The notes: generated by a model not told the origin, from the sequence alone. A stretch of 9,346 bases of DNA from CAZBQG01 sp964493945 (GCA_964493945.1 CAZBQG010000180.1:1-9346); one strand, 5' to 3'. Counted from the first letter of the stretch, positions 1 through 7,448 are shown. A program made the numbers and translations.

Positions 1-392
1 TCATTACTGTGGATGGGGCGGGGCGCCCAGATGATCGACCGCACGGATTTCGATCTGCCCGGCCATTCTGACATCAAATGGCTTTTCCCGGACCGGCGGG
101 CCGAAGGGGTGCGCTATAACCAAAAACCGGCATCCATCCCATCAATCATGCCATGGTCGAGGCCAACCAACTGGCCAACGCCCAGCGCCTGGATCATATG
201 ACCTATTTCCTGGATGCGGGCATTGTGCTCCTGGAGATGGAAGAGGCGCTCAGCTTCCCGGTGGTGGAATATGGCATCAAGGCCAACCGGAAAATTCTGG
301 AAACGGCGACCCGCTATTCGTATGACCAGGGCCTGACGCCCCGCCGCCTGGAATTGGAGGAGATTTTCACCGCCAACACTTTAGATGAATAA
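1..392 (+). pseudogene. Broken 3' end of a 4,5-dihydroxyphthalate decarboxylase-like (periplasmic-binding-fold) gene
   Basis: Reading frame 1 to about 125 and then frame 3 gives one continuous family-like C-terminus. The first part contains SDIKWLFPDRRAEGVRYNQ, the second KTGIHPINH and then YGIKANRKILETATRYS followed by the ending QGLTPRRLELEEIFTANTLD. From memory, members of this family have a 'LFPD.R..E..Y..KTGI.PI.H' block and a 'YG.KANR..LE....YS.EQGL.PR' ending. The change of frame falls at a run of five A (122-126), where one missing base would explain it. About 20 residues normally present between the PINH block and the final helices also seem absent, so there is probably an internal deletion as well. 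The 5' end lies outside the window and the stop is TAA at 390-392. Family assignment is from motif memory, and a related ABC-transporter substrate-binding protein is possible. Confidence 0.55.
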
Positions 393-418
393 AAGCAAGA
401 ACTGGGGATGAGTAAACC

Positions 419-740
419 CTAAAGCTTGTAGCCGATGGCCTCTTCGATATTCTCGCGGAGCACCTGGCTGGTCACGGGCTTTTTGAGGATTTTGGTGGCG
501 CCCACCTGAGCCGTTACCTCGAGGACGAACTCATCGTCGCTGCCGGTCAGGATGATGACCGGGGTTTCGGGCGGAATGCCGCCCCATCTTGCTTAGCATC
601 TCGATGGCGGCCGAGCCGTTTTCTGCCCCGATCACATCTCTGATGCCTTCCTGATGCAAAAGCTGGCGCACGATGGAACGCATGGTCCGCTGATCGTCGA
701 TCACCATGACGCAAAGATCGATGCTCTTTTGGTCGTTCAT
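419..740 (-). pseudogene. CheY-like response regulator receiver, frameshifted and lacking the phosphoacceptor segment
   Basis: From ATG at 740 the protein opens with a typical receiver start: MVIDDQRTMRSIVRQLL supplies the acidic pair (IDD) and is followed by IRDVIGAENGSAAIEML. After about residue 50 the original frame runs into unrelated sequence and stops at 531. A different frame then gives PPETPVIILTGSDDEF, the conserved Lys within KILKKPVTSQVLRENIEEA, and ends GYKL at TAG 419-421. The T of ILTG and the K of KKP match the conserved Thr and Lys of receivers. The strand 3 segment with the phosphorylated Asp (usually D.xMPxMDG) is absent in all three frames. The product would be about 106 residues against a usual 125-135. 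A Shine-Dalgarno TAGGA lies at 745-749. The gene begins 25 bases after the rne stop, so it is probably the last gene of the rne transcript. No output domain is present. As read, it cannot make a phosphorylatable receiver. Confidence 0.75.
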
Positions 741-765
741 TTTTTCCTACCGGTCCCGGAAAGCG

Positions 766-3210
766 CTATTTAACAAGGCGTTGCCACCAGCCCTTGCGCG
801 ACGGTTTGTCCCCATCATCGCCCTCATCCCCCTCACCGCCGCCGCCGCCGCTAATGGGTGGCGGTGCTTGGGGGATTGGATCCGAAGTCTGGGCTTCGGG
901 AGGCTGGGCCGCCATGGGTGCGGGCATTTCGGGCTGGGACGTTTCTGGCGCGGTTTCCGGTGGCGTCTCTGCGGCCGCCTCTGGTGTGGTCCCGGCGCCA
1001 TCCTTGGGGGCGGTTTTTTTCCGCACCCGGCGGCGGCGTTTGGGGGGCGCGGCTTCTTGTTCGGCCTCTGGTGCGGCTTCCGGCTGGGAGCCATCCTCTG
1101 ATGGCGCTTCTGGTGCCGGTCCATCTTCGGGGGCGGCTTCGGCCCCCGGCTCTGCCCCGGTGCCGGGCTGGCCTGCCTCTGGATTGCCATCGGTCCCTTC
1201 CGCGCGGCGTGCGCGGCGCCTGCCGCCCCGCCTGCCACGGCGCCGGCGTGACGGTTTCTTTTCGCCCTCCTCGTTATTGGCCGAAGCTTCGGCCTCACCT
1301 GCCGGTGTGGCCGCCTCGGAGGGATTGGCGCCGGGCTCCGGGCTGGAGGCTTCCCCTTCAGCCGCCTCGGCGGCCTGATCTTCCCCGGCCGGGCGGTCAG
1401 AACGTTTGCGCCGTCTGGAGCGGCGCCTTTTTTTGCGTTTGGGCTCTCCCTCGCCGCCTTCCGCTCCGGCTTCGGCCTCTTCTTCGGGCGTGATTTCCGG
1501 CATGGGCGGAGCCGTTCCTTCGCCGCCTTCAGACTGGTCACGCTTTTTCCGGGATACGGAGAAGTTGGGCGGGATCAGCGTGTCATCTTCGGTAAAGTTG
1601 ATGAGCATGCCGAATTTTTCCTCAATTTCGGCCAGCATGGCGCGCTTATTGTTGAGGATGAACAGGGTCACCTGGGAAGCCACGGCGACGGTGACTTCCG
1701 AATTGCGGTGGCGGGCACTTTCATTTTCGATGCCGCGCAGCACATGCAGCGCCGCCGAATCGATGGAGCGCCGAATGCCCGTCCCGTCGCAATAGGGGCA
1801 GGCTTCGGACACCGTTTCGCCCAGGCTGGGGCGCAGCCTCTGGCGGGAAAGTTCCAGCAACCCAAAGGGAGATATGCGCCCGATCTGGATGCGCGCCCGG
1901 TCGATGCGCATGGCATCTTTGAGCATGCGTTCCACCGAAATCTGGTTTTTGGAATGATCCATATCGATGAAATCGATGACAATCAGTCCGGCCAGATCGC
2001 GCAGGCGGAGCTGGCGGGCGATTTCCGATGCTGCTTCCAGGTTGGTTTTAAGGGCCGTTTCCTCGATGGAGCGGCCGCGCGTGGCGCGCCCTGAATTGAC
2101 GTCGATGGCGACCAGGGCCTCGGTCGCGTCGATGACGATATAGCCGCCCGATTTAAGCTGCACCGTCGGGCTGTTCATGGATTCAAGCTGGTCTTCCACA
2201 TTATAGCGGTGGAAGAGCGATATGTTGAGGTCACTATAGGGCTGCACTTTCTTGGCGTGGCTGGGAATGAGGGTCTTCATCAGATCCTTGGCCATGCGGT
2301 ATCCGGTTTCCCCTTCCACCAGGATTTCATCCACTTCCGGCTGATAAAGATCACGCAGCGCCCGGATGATCAGATTGGCCTCTTCATGGATCAGGGTGGG
2401 GGCCACGGATTCCATGGTCATGTCGCGGATGTTGGTCCACAGCTTGATCAGATATTTGTAATCGCGGGTCAGTTCGGCCTTGCCCCGGTTCGATCCGGCG
2501 GTGCGCACAATGACCGCCATGCCCGGTGGCACGTCCAGGCCCTGGACGACGGATTTCAGGCGCCGGCGGTCCTTGGGGTTGGCGATCTTGCGCGAAATTC
2601 CGCCACCACGCCCGGTGTTGGGCATCAATACGCAATAGCGCCCGGCCAGGGACAGATAGGTGGTCATGGCCGCCCCTTTGTTGCCGCGCTCTTCCTTGAC
2701 CACCTGGATGAGCAGAATCTGGCGCCGTTTGATGACTTCCTGGATGCGGTATTTGCGGACCGGGCCGCGGGCGCGGCGGCCGGCTTCTATCTCCTCCATA
2801 TCGTCGCCGCCCAGGGTTTCGACCCCGTTGCTGGCGGCGGCTTTTTCTTCACCAGCGTCCTCGTCGCCGTCCTCGTCGCCGTCCTCACCAGACTCGCTTT
2901 CGTCGGCCGATTCCTTTGCGGCCTTCTCGTCCTCTTCGAGGATTTGGCGCCGGTCGGCGATGGGAATCTGGTAATAGTCCGGATGGATTTCGCTAAAGGC
3001 CAGAAAACCGTGACGGTTTCCGCCGAAATCGACAAAAGCCGCCTGCAGGGAGGGCTCGACCCTGGTGACCTTGGCCAGATAGATATTGCCTTTTAGCTGT
3101 TTGCGGGCCGTCGATTCGACATCAAGCTCATTTAGCTTGCTTCCGTCGATGATCGCCACACGGGTCTCTTCCGGGTGAGCGGCATCGATCAACATTTTTT
3201 TCGTTGCCAT
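766..3210 (-). CDS. rne: Ribonuclease E (RNase E/G family endoribonuclease)
   Basis: This is a single-strand endoribonuclease that initiates mRNA decay and processes rRNA and tRNA precursors, and is the scaffold of the degradosome. The 814-residue product starts MATKKMLIDA. The S1 domain (about 38-190) is split by a strongly acidic insert at about 93-140. The 5'-sensor and catalytic region follows, with Asp370 in VAIDVNSG and Asp413 in VIDFIDMD matching the two metal-binding Asp of E. coli RNase E. The Zn-link cysteines are Cys471 and Cys474 (CPYCDGTG). The tail from about 560 is disordered and rich in Pro, Ala and Glu, with three Arg/Lys blocks at 591-603, 655-669 and 724-732, and ends KGWWQRLVK. 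Such blocks normally bind RNA, and a terminal GWW motif is known to dock PNPase in Caulobacter. The start at 3210 is chosen because AGGAG (3222-3226) precedes it and homologues begin here; the frame is open to 3387, but that extension is unlike the family. Confidence 0.97.
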   Translation of the reverse strand: MATKKMLIDAAHPEETRVAIIDGSKLNELDVESTARKQLKGNIYLAKVTRVEPSLQAAFVDFGGNRHGFLAFSEIHPDYYQIPIADRRQILEEDEKAAKESADESESGEDGDEDGDEDAGEEKAAASNGVETLGGDDMEEIEAGRRARGPVRKYRIQEVIKRRQILLIQVVKEERGNKGAAMTTYLSLAGRYCVLMPNTGRGGGISRKIANPKDRRRLKSVVQGLDVPPGMAVIVRTAGSNRGKAELTRDYKYLIKLWTNIRDMTMESVAPTLIHEEANLIIRALRDLYQPEVDEILVEGETGYRMAKDLMKTLIPSHAKKVQPYSDLNISLFHRYNVEDQLESMNSPTVQLKSGGYIVIDATEALVAIDVNSGRATRGRSIEETALKTNLEAASEIARQLRLRDLAGLIVIDFIDMDHSKNQISVERMLKDAMRIDRARIQIGRISPFGLLELSRQRLRPSLGETVSEACPYCDGTGIRRSIDSAALHVLRGIENESARHRNSEVTVAVASQVTLFILNNKRAMLAEIEEKFGMLINFTEDDTLIPPNFSVSRKKRDQSEGGEGTAPPMPEITPEEEAEAGAEGGEGEPKRKKRRRSRRRKRSDRPAGEDQAAEAAEGEASSPEPGANPSEAATPAGEAEASANNEEGEKKPSRRRRGRRGGRRRARRAEGTDGNPEAGQPGTGAEPGAEAAPEDGPAPEAPSEDGSQPEAAPEAEQEAAPPKRRRRVRKKTAPKDGAGTTPEAAAETPPETAPETSQPEMPAPMAAQPPEAQTSDPIPQAPPPISGGGGGEGDEGDDGDKPSRKGWWQRLVK
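2857..2886 (-). repeat. 12-base tandem repeat inside rne coding the acidic GDED run
   Basis: On the plus strand the unit gtcctcgtcgcc occurs at 2857-2868 and 2869-2880, followed by a half copy gtcctc at 2881-2886. It encodes repeated Gly-Asp-Glu-Asp at about residues 109-118 of RNase E, within the acidic insert of the S1 domain. The length is a multiple of three, so copy-number change by slippage would lengthen or shorten the insert without breaking the frame. Confidence 0.8.
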
Positions 3211-3332
3211 GAAAAGAAATTCTCCTGGGCACCGCTTCCTCCGCGCTCGATCTTGTCCGAGCCGCGGGGTGGCGGGCTGTTTTGAAAATGCCGACGGCGC
3301 CAGCGGTATGGGCCCACCCGGACGCCGACAGA

Positions 3333-3348
3333 CCTTCCAGAAGGAAGG
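3333..3348 (-). other. Small inverted repeat (hairpin) in the presumed rne leader
   Basis: CCTTCC and GGAAGG form a perfect 6-bp stem with a 4-base loop, about 120-140 bases upstream of the rne start codon. It has no U-run, so it is not a typical intrinsic terminator. It might be part of a leader structure recognised by RNase E, or it may be chance. Confidence 0.3.
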
Positions 3349-3502
3349 GTCCGTTTGCGGGGTAAGCGTTTGTTCTGGCTGCCTCAACCGGCATGGGATT
3401 GATCCTGTAAACTACGTCCAAAACCATCCGTCCCTTGGTTCATTCCTCAGGAGGGTTGCCATTTGGGGCCAACCCGGATGCGGAAAGGTTATGGATATCG
3501 TT

Positions 3503-3531
3503 AACATAACGGTAGTATTTAGGTTCGACAA
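3503..3531 (-). promoter_or_regulatory. Candidate sigma-70-type promoter for rne
   Basis: Reading the minus strand, TTGTCG (3531-3526) is followed after exactly 17 bases by TATGTT (3508-3503). Each hexamer matches the TTGACA / TATAAT consensus at four of six positions and the spacing is ideal. Transcription would start near 3496, giving an rne leader of about 285 bases. E. coli rne also has a long leader (about 360 nt) through which RNase E represses its own synthesis, but whether that applies here is only inference. With hexamers this weak a chance match is quite possible. Confidence 0.3.
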
Positions 3532-3633
3532 TCCAATTGTTGAATTTCTTCCAGGTCTTTGCATTGGATTGGGATAAATTATGGAGGTTGGGAGCCCGAA
3601 GAGGGCGGTCCCAATGGGGTTCAGGCTCGGACA

Positions 3634-4878
3634 TTGACCAAATCAATTTTCAGTTACCACCGGTCGATTGGCGCCAGATTTGCGCTGCTGGCTCTTATGG
3701 CCCTGGCCGCCCCGGTAGGGAGTGCCCAGGCCCAGGAGTTGCGGGTCACCGACATGCGCATCGGCGTGCATTCGGATAAGACCCGTTTCGTTTTGGAACT
3801 TTCGGCCGATGTGGAATTCAAGATCATTAAGCTGGCCGACCCTTACCGGTTGGTGATCGATATACCGGAGACCGATTGGCGTCTGGCCGGCGGCGCCCGC
3901 CCGGCCGGGCTGATCCAGGGATTGCGGTACGGCCAGTTCAGCCGGGGCGTTTCCCGCCTCGTTCTGGATGTGAAGGGGCCGGTAGAGGTGGGCAAGGCAT
4001 TCCTCATTCTGCCAGCCAGCGGCAAGCCCTACCGGCTGGTCATCGATCTGATCAAGACCGACACTGCCCATTACAAAGCCGGTCTTTCACGCCCCTCATC
4101 CCGCCCGGCACAGGGCAAGGCGGGGCCGGTGCCCTTCAAGCTGATGCCGCCTGCCAGGAAGCCCGCCCTGAAAACGGCCAAGCGGATCATCACCCTGGAT
4201 CCCGGCCATGGCGGCGTCGATCCGGGCGCCACGGGACCCAGGGGCGTTTTCGAAAAAATAATAACCCTGGCCGTCGCTCGCGAAATCAAGAAAAGGCTGG
4301 AGGTGCGGGGAAAATATAAAGTGGTCCTGACCCGGAGCGGGGACAGTTTCGTGCGCCTCAGGGACCGCATCGCCATCGCCCGTCAGGCCGGCGCTCAATT
4401 GTTCATTTCGCTCCATGCCGACGCCATCCGGCGCAAAGGGGTGCGCGGGCTTTCGGTCTATACCCTGTCTGAAAAGGCGTCGGACAAGGAAGCCGCCGAG
4501 TTGGCCGAACAGGAAAACAAGGCGGATCTGATCGCGGGGATGGATTTGAGCGCGGAATCGACCGAGGTGACGAATATTCTGATCGACCTTGCCCAACGCG
4601 AAACCATGAACTCCTCGGCCCGCTTCGCTGGCAATCTGGTCAAACAATTGCGCGGCGTCACCAAGCTTTTGCGCAACAGCCACCGCTTCGCCGGCTTCGC
4701 CGTCCTCAAGGCGCCCGACGTGCCCTCGGTCCTGATCGAAATGGGTTTCCTGTCCAATCCCAAGGACGCCAAGGCGTTGCGCCAGGCCCGCTTCCGGGCC
4801 AAATTGGCCGGCGCTATCGGGCGGGCTGTGGATAACTATTTCGCACGGATCGAGCAGGCAAACAGGTCCGGGCCCTGA
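3634..4878 (+). CDS. amiC: N-acetylmuramoyl-L-alanine amidase with AMIN domain (AmiC type)
   Basis: This is a periplasmic zinc amidase that cuts the bond between N-acetylmuramic acid and the stem peptide, chiefly during septal peptidoglycan splitting. From TTG at 3634 the 414-residue product has a signal peptide (Lys/Arg-bearing start, then FALLALMALAAPVGSAQAQ, likely cleaved near 34). An AMIN domain (about 35-140) follows, a septum-targeting domain in this family, then a Pro/Lys-rich linker (about 150-182) and the Amidase_3 domain (183-405). Zinc ligands are His192 (DPGHGG), Glu207 (GVFEK) and His261 (SLHAD); catalytic Glu369 is in LIEMGFLSN. Residues about 285-328 match the regulatory-helix insertion of AmiA/B/C enzymes, which implies activation by a LytM-type partner. 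The start is uncertain: TTG 3634 has only a weak AGG upstream, but it gives the normal signal peptide. The frame is open to another TTG at 3559. It lies upstream of mrcA with a 152-base gap. Confidence 0.93.
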   Translation: MTKSIFSYHRSIGARFALLALMALAAPVGSAQAQELRVTDMRIGVHSDKTRFVLELSADVEFKIIKLADPYRLVIDIPETDWRLAGGARPAGLIQGLRYGQFSRGVSRLVLDVKGPVEVGKAFLILPASGKPYRLVIDLIKTDTAHYKAGLSRPSSRPAQGKAGPVPFKLMPPARKPALKTAKRIITLDPGHGGVDPGATGPRGVFEKIITLAVAREIKKRLEVRGKYKVVLTRSGDSFVRLRDRIAIARQAGAQLFISLHADAIRRKGVRGLSVYTLSEKASDKEAAELAEQENKADLIAGMDLSAESTEVTNILIDLAQRETMNSSARFAGNLVKQLRGVTKLLRNSHRFAGFAVLKAPDVPSVLIEMGFLSNPKDAKALRQARFRAKLAGAIGRAVDNYFARIEQANRSGP

Positions 4879-4939
4879 ATCTCGTCATTGCCTGATTTTT
4901 CCTCTTGCGTCGGCCATAATCCCGCCACATTCTGACCCC

Positions 4940-4963
4940 AGAATAAAATATCGAGAATAAAAT
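4940..4963. repeat. Short direct repeat AGAATAAAAT, period 14, between amiC and mrcA
   Basis: The 10-mer AGAATAAAAT is perfect at 4940-4949 and again at 4954-4963, separated by ATCG. It lies in an AT-rich part of the 152-base gap upstream of mrcA and is immediately followed by TTGACG at 4964-4969, which resembles a -35 hexamer but has no convincing -10 at 16-18 bases. An operator or AT-rich upstream element for an internal mrcA promoter is conceivable. A CATAAT at 4915-4920 resembles a -10 box, but has only a poor -35. Confidence 0.45.
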
Positions 4964-5030
4964 TTGACGCTTTGTTCAATCGAGCGCCCGGCAACCTGGA
5001 GAGGGGGCCGAAAAAGGGGTCTTAAAACGG

Positions 5031-7448
5031 ATGTTCAGGAGTTTCCTGATCCTGATCGGTATTTTGTTCGTGCTGGTCCTGGCCGGGGCCGGCAGCGTCC
5101 TCTATGTCTTTTACAGTTTCGGTGCGGGCCTGCCCGATTTTACCCAGCTGGCCGATTACGAGCCGCCCGTCATGACCCGCGTGCAGGCCGGCGACGGGCG
5201 GCTTTTGGCCGAATATGCCACCGAGAAAAGGGTTTTCGTGCCCGTCAAGGCCATGCCCGGAAGGGTCATTCAGGCCTTCCTCGCCGCCGAGGACAAGAAT
5301 TTCTATTACCATCCCGGCGTCGATCCGTCGGGCATTGCGCGGGCCGTCCTGACCAATTTGAAAAATCTGACCAAAAACAGGCGTCTGGTGGGTGCCTCGA
5401 CCATCACCCAGCAGGTGGCCAAGAATTTTCTGCTGACTTCCGAAGTCTCCATGAAGCGCAAGATTCAGGAAGCCATCCTGGCCTTCCGCATCGAACGCGC
5501 CCTGGAAAAGGACCGCATTCTGGAACTTTATCTCAACGAGATATATCTGGGTTTCGGCTCTTACGGGGTGGCGGCGGCGGCCTTGAATTATTTCAACAAG
5601 TCCCTGGTTGCGTTGGAGATCGAGGAAGCGGCTTTCCTGGCCGCCCTGCCCAAGGCGCCCAATAACTACGATCCCACCCGCCACCCCAAGGCCGCCAGGG
5701 GGCGGCGCGACTGGGTCATCGGGCGTATGCGCATAGAGAATTTCATCACCTCCGAAGAGGCCGCCCTGGCCGCCGCTAAGCCGTTAATTCTCCGCGAACG
5801 GGCCATCACCGAGATTTTCAAGGCTGATTTTTTTGCCGAGAAAGTGCGCCGTGAACTGGCCAGCAAATATGGCGAGGGGAAGTTGTATAAAGGCGGCCTG
5901 TCGGTGCGCACCACCCTGGATCCCAGATTGCAGGAAATCGCCGACAGGGTATTACGCAAGGGGTTGGAAAAGTATGACCGCCGCCATGGCTGGCGCGGCT
6001 CGCTGGGGCGCATGGAAACCGAAGGCTATTGGGCCGGGCGGCTCGCCAAATATCAGCCACCACCGGGCATGGGCGCCTGGCGCCTGGCGGTGGTGCTTGG
6101 CTATGCGCCAAAGGGTGGGGCCAATATCGGTCTGAGTGACGGATCTTTGGGGATCATTCCCCTCAAACATATGAAATGGGCCCGCGTCCAATTGAAAGGC
6201 CAGCGGCTGGGCTCCAGGGTGAGCGCCGCCAGTGATGTTCTGGCGGTGGGTGATTTGGTGGCGGTCGATCCCGTAGGCCCACCAGCTTCGGGAGAGACAA
6301 CCGCTTTGCCCCAATTTGCCTTGCGCCAGATACCCGAGATCGAGGGGGCGCTGGTCGCCCTTGATCCCCATACGGGGCGGGTGCTGGCCATGTCGGGCGG
6401 CTATGATTATGAAAAAAGCCAGTTCAACCGCGCCGTACAGGCCCGCCGCCAGCCCGGATCGGCCTTCAAGCCCATCGTCTATCTGGCTGCCCTTGATGCC
6501 GGCTTCACCCCTTCCACCTTGATCCTGGATGCGCCTTTCGTGATCGATCAGGGGCCGGGCCTGCCCAAATGGCGTCCGGCCAATTACACCAAGAAATTCT
6601 ATGGACCCTCGACCATGCGGTTGGGGTTGGAAAAATCGCGCAACCTGATGACCGTGCGGCTGGCCCAGACCGTGGGCATGGAAAAGATCACCGATTATGC
6701 CAGGCGCTTCGGACTGACCAAAAAAATGCCCAACCAGCTTTCCATGGCGCTGGGCGCCGGCGAGACAACCTTGCTTAAACTGACCACGGCCTATGCCATG
6801 ATGGTCAATGGCGGTAAGAAAATCATCCCCACACTCATCGACCGCATCCAGGACCGCCACGGTCGCAACGTCTTCCGCCATGACCGGCGGGTCTGCGCCC
6901 GGTGTCAGGCAACCTTCTGGACCCGCCAGCCCGTGCCCACCGTGCCCGATACCCGCGAAGCCGTGACCGATCCGGCCAGTGCCTATCAGATGGTTTCCAT
7001 GCTGCAAGGGGTGGTCCAGCGGGGCACGGGGCGCTCCATCAAGGCCGTGGGCGTTCCCCTGGCGGGCAAGACGGGGACCACCAATGATGCCCTGGATACC
7101 TGGTTCATCGGCTTCTCGCCCGATTTGGCCATCGGCGTATTCGCCGGTTTCGATCAGCCTCGATCTCTCGGCCCCCGCGAACAGGGTGCCAGTGTCTCGG
7201 CGCCCATTTTCCGTGATTTCGTCTCAGAGGCCCTGGCCGGAAAACCGGCCATTCCCTTCCGCATTCCGTCGGGCATCCGGCTGGTCAGGGTCAACAGCGC
7301 GACGGGTAAGCCGGCCTTGCCCGGTGAGCGCAACATCATCCTGGAGGCCTTCAAGCCCGGCACCGTGCCGACCGGGCGCGAAAGAATAGTGCAGGGGCTG
7401 AACCAGACCAGCGCCGCCCCCGAAAGCGGCACGGGCGGGCTTTACTAA
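5031..7448 (+). CDS. mrcA: Penicillin-binding protein 1A (bifunctional glycosyltransferase/transpeptidase)
   Basis: This inner-membrane class A PBP polymerises lipid II into glycan strands and crosslinks them. The 805-residue product has one N-terminal membrane anchor (about 3-27) and a glycosyltransferase family 51 domain (about 50-225). Catalytic Glu87 is in AAEDKNFYYHPG, followed by GASTITQQVAKN and the KDRILELYLNEIYLG motif. An OB-like domain lies at about 325-415. The transpeptidase domain has Ser477-Ala-Phe-Lys480 (SxxK), Ser536-Arg-Asn538 (SxN) and Lys680-Thr-Gly682 (KTG). All catalytic motifs are intact and the length is usual for the family. A Cys622-x2-Cys625 pair sits between SxN and KTG. 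The start is ATG 5031 with AAGGGG at 5014-5019; no earlier start is needed because the membrane anchor begins at once. It lies between amiC and prfB on the same strand, consistent with a wall-biogenesis operon, though the AT-rich gap before it could hold its own promoter. Confidence 0.97.
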   Translation: MFRSFLILIGILFVLVLAGAGSVLYVFYSFGAGLPDFTQLADYEPPVMTRVQAGDGRLLAEYATEKRVFVPVKAMPGRVIQAFLAAEDKNFYYHPGVDPSGIARAVLTNLKNLTKNRRLVGASTITQQVAKNFLLTSEVSMKRKIQEAILAFRIERALEKDRILELYLNEIYLGFGSYGVAAAALNYFNKSLVALEIEEAAFLAALPKAPNNYDPTRHPKAARGRRDWVIGRMRIENFITSEEAALAAAKPLILRERAITEIFKADFFAEKVRRELASKYGEGKLYKGGLSVRTTLDPRLQEIADRVLRKGLEKYDRRHGWRGSLGRMETEGYWAGRLAKYQPPPGMGAWRLAVVLGYAPKGGANIGLSDGSLGIIPLKHMKWARVQLKGQRLGSRVSAASDVLAVGDLVAVDPVGPPASGETTALPQFALRQIPEIEGALVALDPHTGRVLAMSGGYDYEKSQFNRAVQARRQPGSAFKPIVYLAALDAGFTPSTLILDAPFVIDQGPGLPKWRPANYTKKFYGPSTMRLGLEKSRNLMTVRLAQTVGMEKITDYARRFGLTKKMPNQLSMALGAGETTLLKLTTAYAMMVNGGKKIIPTLIDRIQDRHGRNVFRHDRRVCARCQATFWTRQPVPTVPDTREAVTDPASAYQMVSMLQGVVQRGTGRSIKAVGVPLAGKTGTTNDALDTWFIGFSPDLAIGVFAGFDQPRSLGPREQGASVSAPIFRDFVSEALAGKPAIPFRIPSGIRLVRVNSATGKPALPGERNIILEAFKPGTVPTGRERIVQGLNQTSAAPESGTGGLY

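Larger units (their letters stand above)
3211..3633. other. 423-base divergent spacer between rne and amiC (regulatory region, rne leader)
   Basis: No gene is supported here. The open frames crossing it have no ribosome binding site and no recognisable product. The sequence should hold both divergent promoters and the 5' leader of rne. The rne side contains a perfect 6-bp inverted repeat, CCTTCC at 3333-3338 and GGAAGG at 3343-3348 with a 4-base loop, within the presumed leader. The stretch 3490-3590 is clearly more AT-rich than the coding regions, which fits promoter DNA. A plausible minus-strand promoter is listed separately. I found no equally good plus-strand promoter for amiC. Confidence 0.6.

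Noticed and set aside
747..1541. Arg/Pro/Lys-rich open frames on both strands over the rne tail
   Set aside because: They are out-of-frame readings of the low-complexity, Ala/Glu/Pro/Arg-coding tail of rne; the rne frame itself runs through to the conserved GWW end.
2209..3096. Long plus-strand open frame (295 codons) opposite rne
   Set aside because: It is the antisense of the conserved rne coding region, with His/Gly/Asp-rich composition typical of shadow frames in high-GC DNA and no recognisable family.
3211..3387. 59-residue N-terminal extension of the rne frame
   Set aside because: The extension is unlike RNase E, whereas ATG 3210 has an AGGAG upstream and gives the family's usual MxxKKMLIDA-type start.
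4964..4992. Complete promoter from TTGACG upstream of mrcA
   Set aside because: The region 16-18 bases downstream is GC-rich with no -10-like hexamer, so only the -35 resemblance remains.
4964..5665. Arg/Gly-rich plus-strand open frame (233 codons) overlapping the 5' part of mrcA
   Set aside because: It overlaps the membrane anchor and glycosyltransferase domain of PBP1A in another frame and shows no family resemblance.
5952..7007. Long minus-strand open frame (351 codons) opposite mrcA
   Set aside because: It lies wholly antisense to conserved PBP1A sequence and has shadow-like His/Gly/Gln-rich composition.
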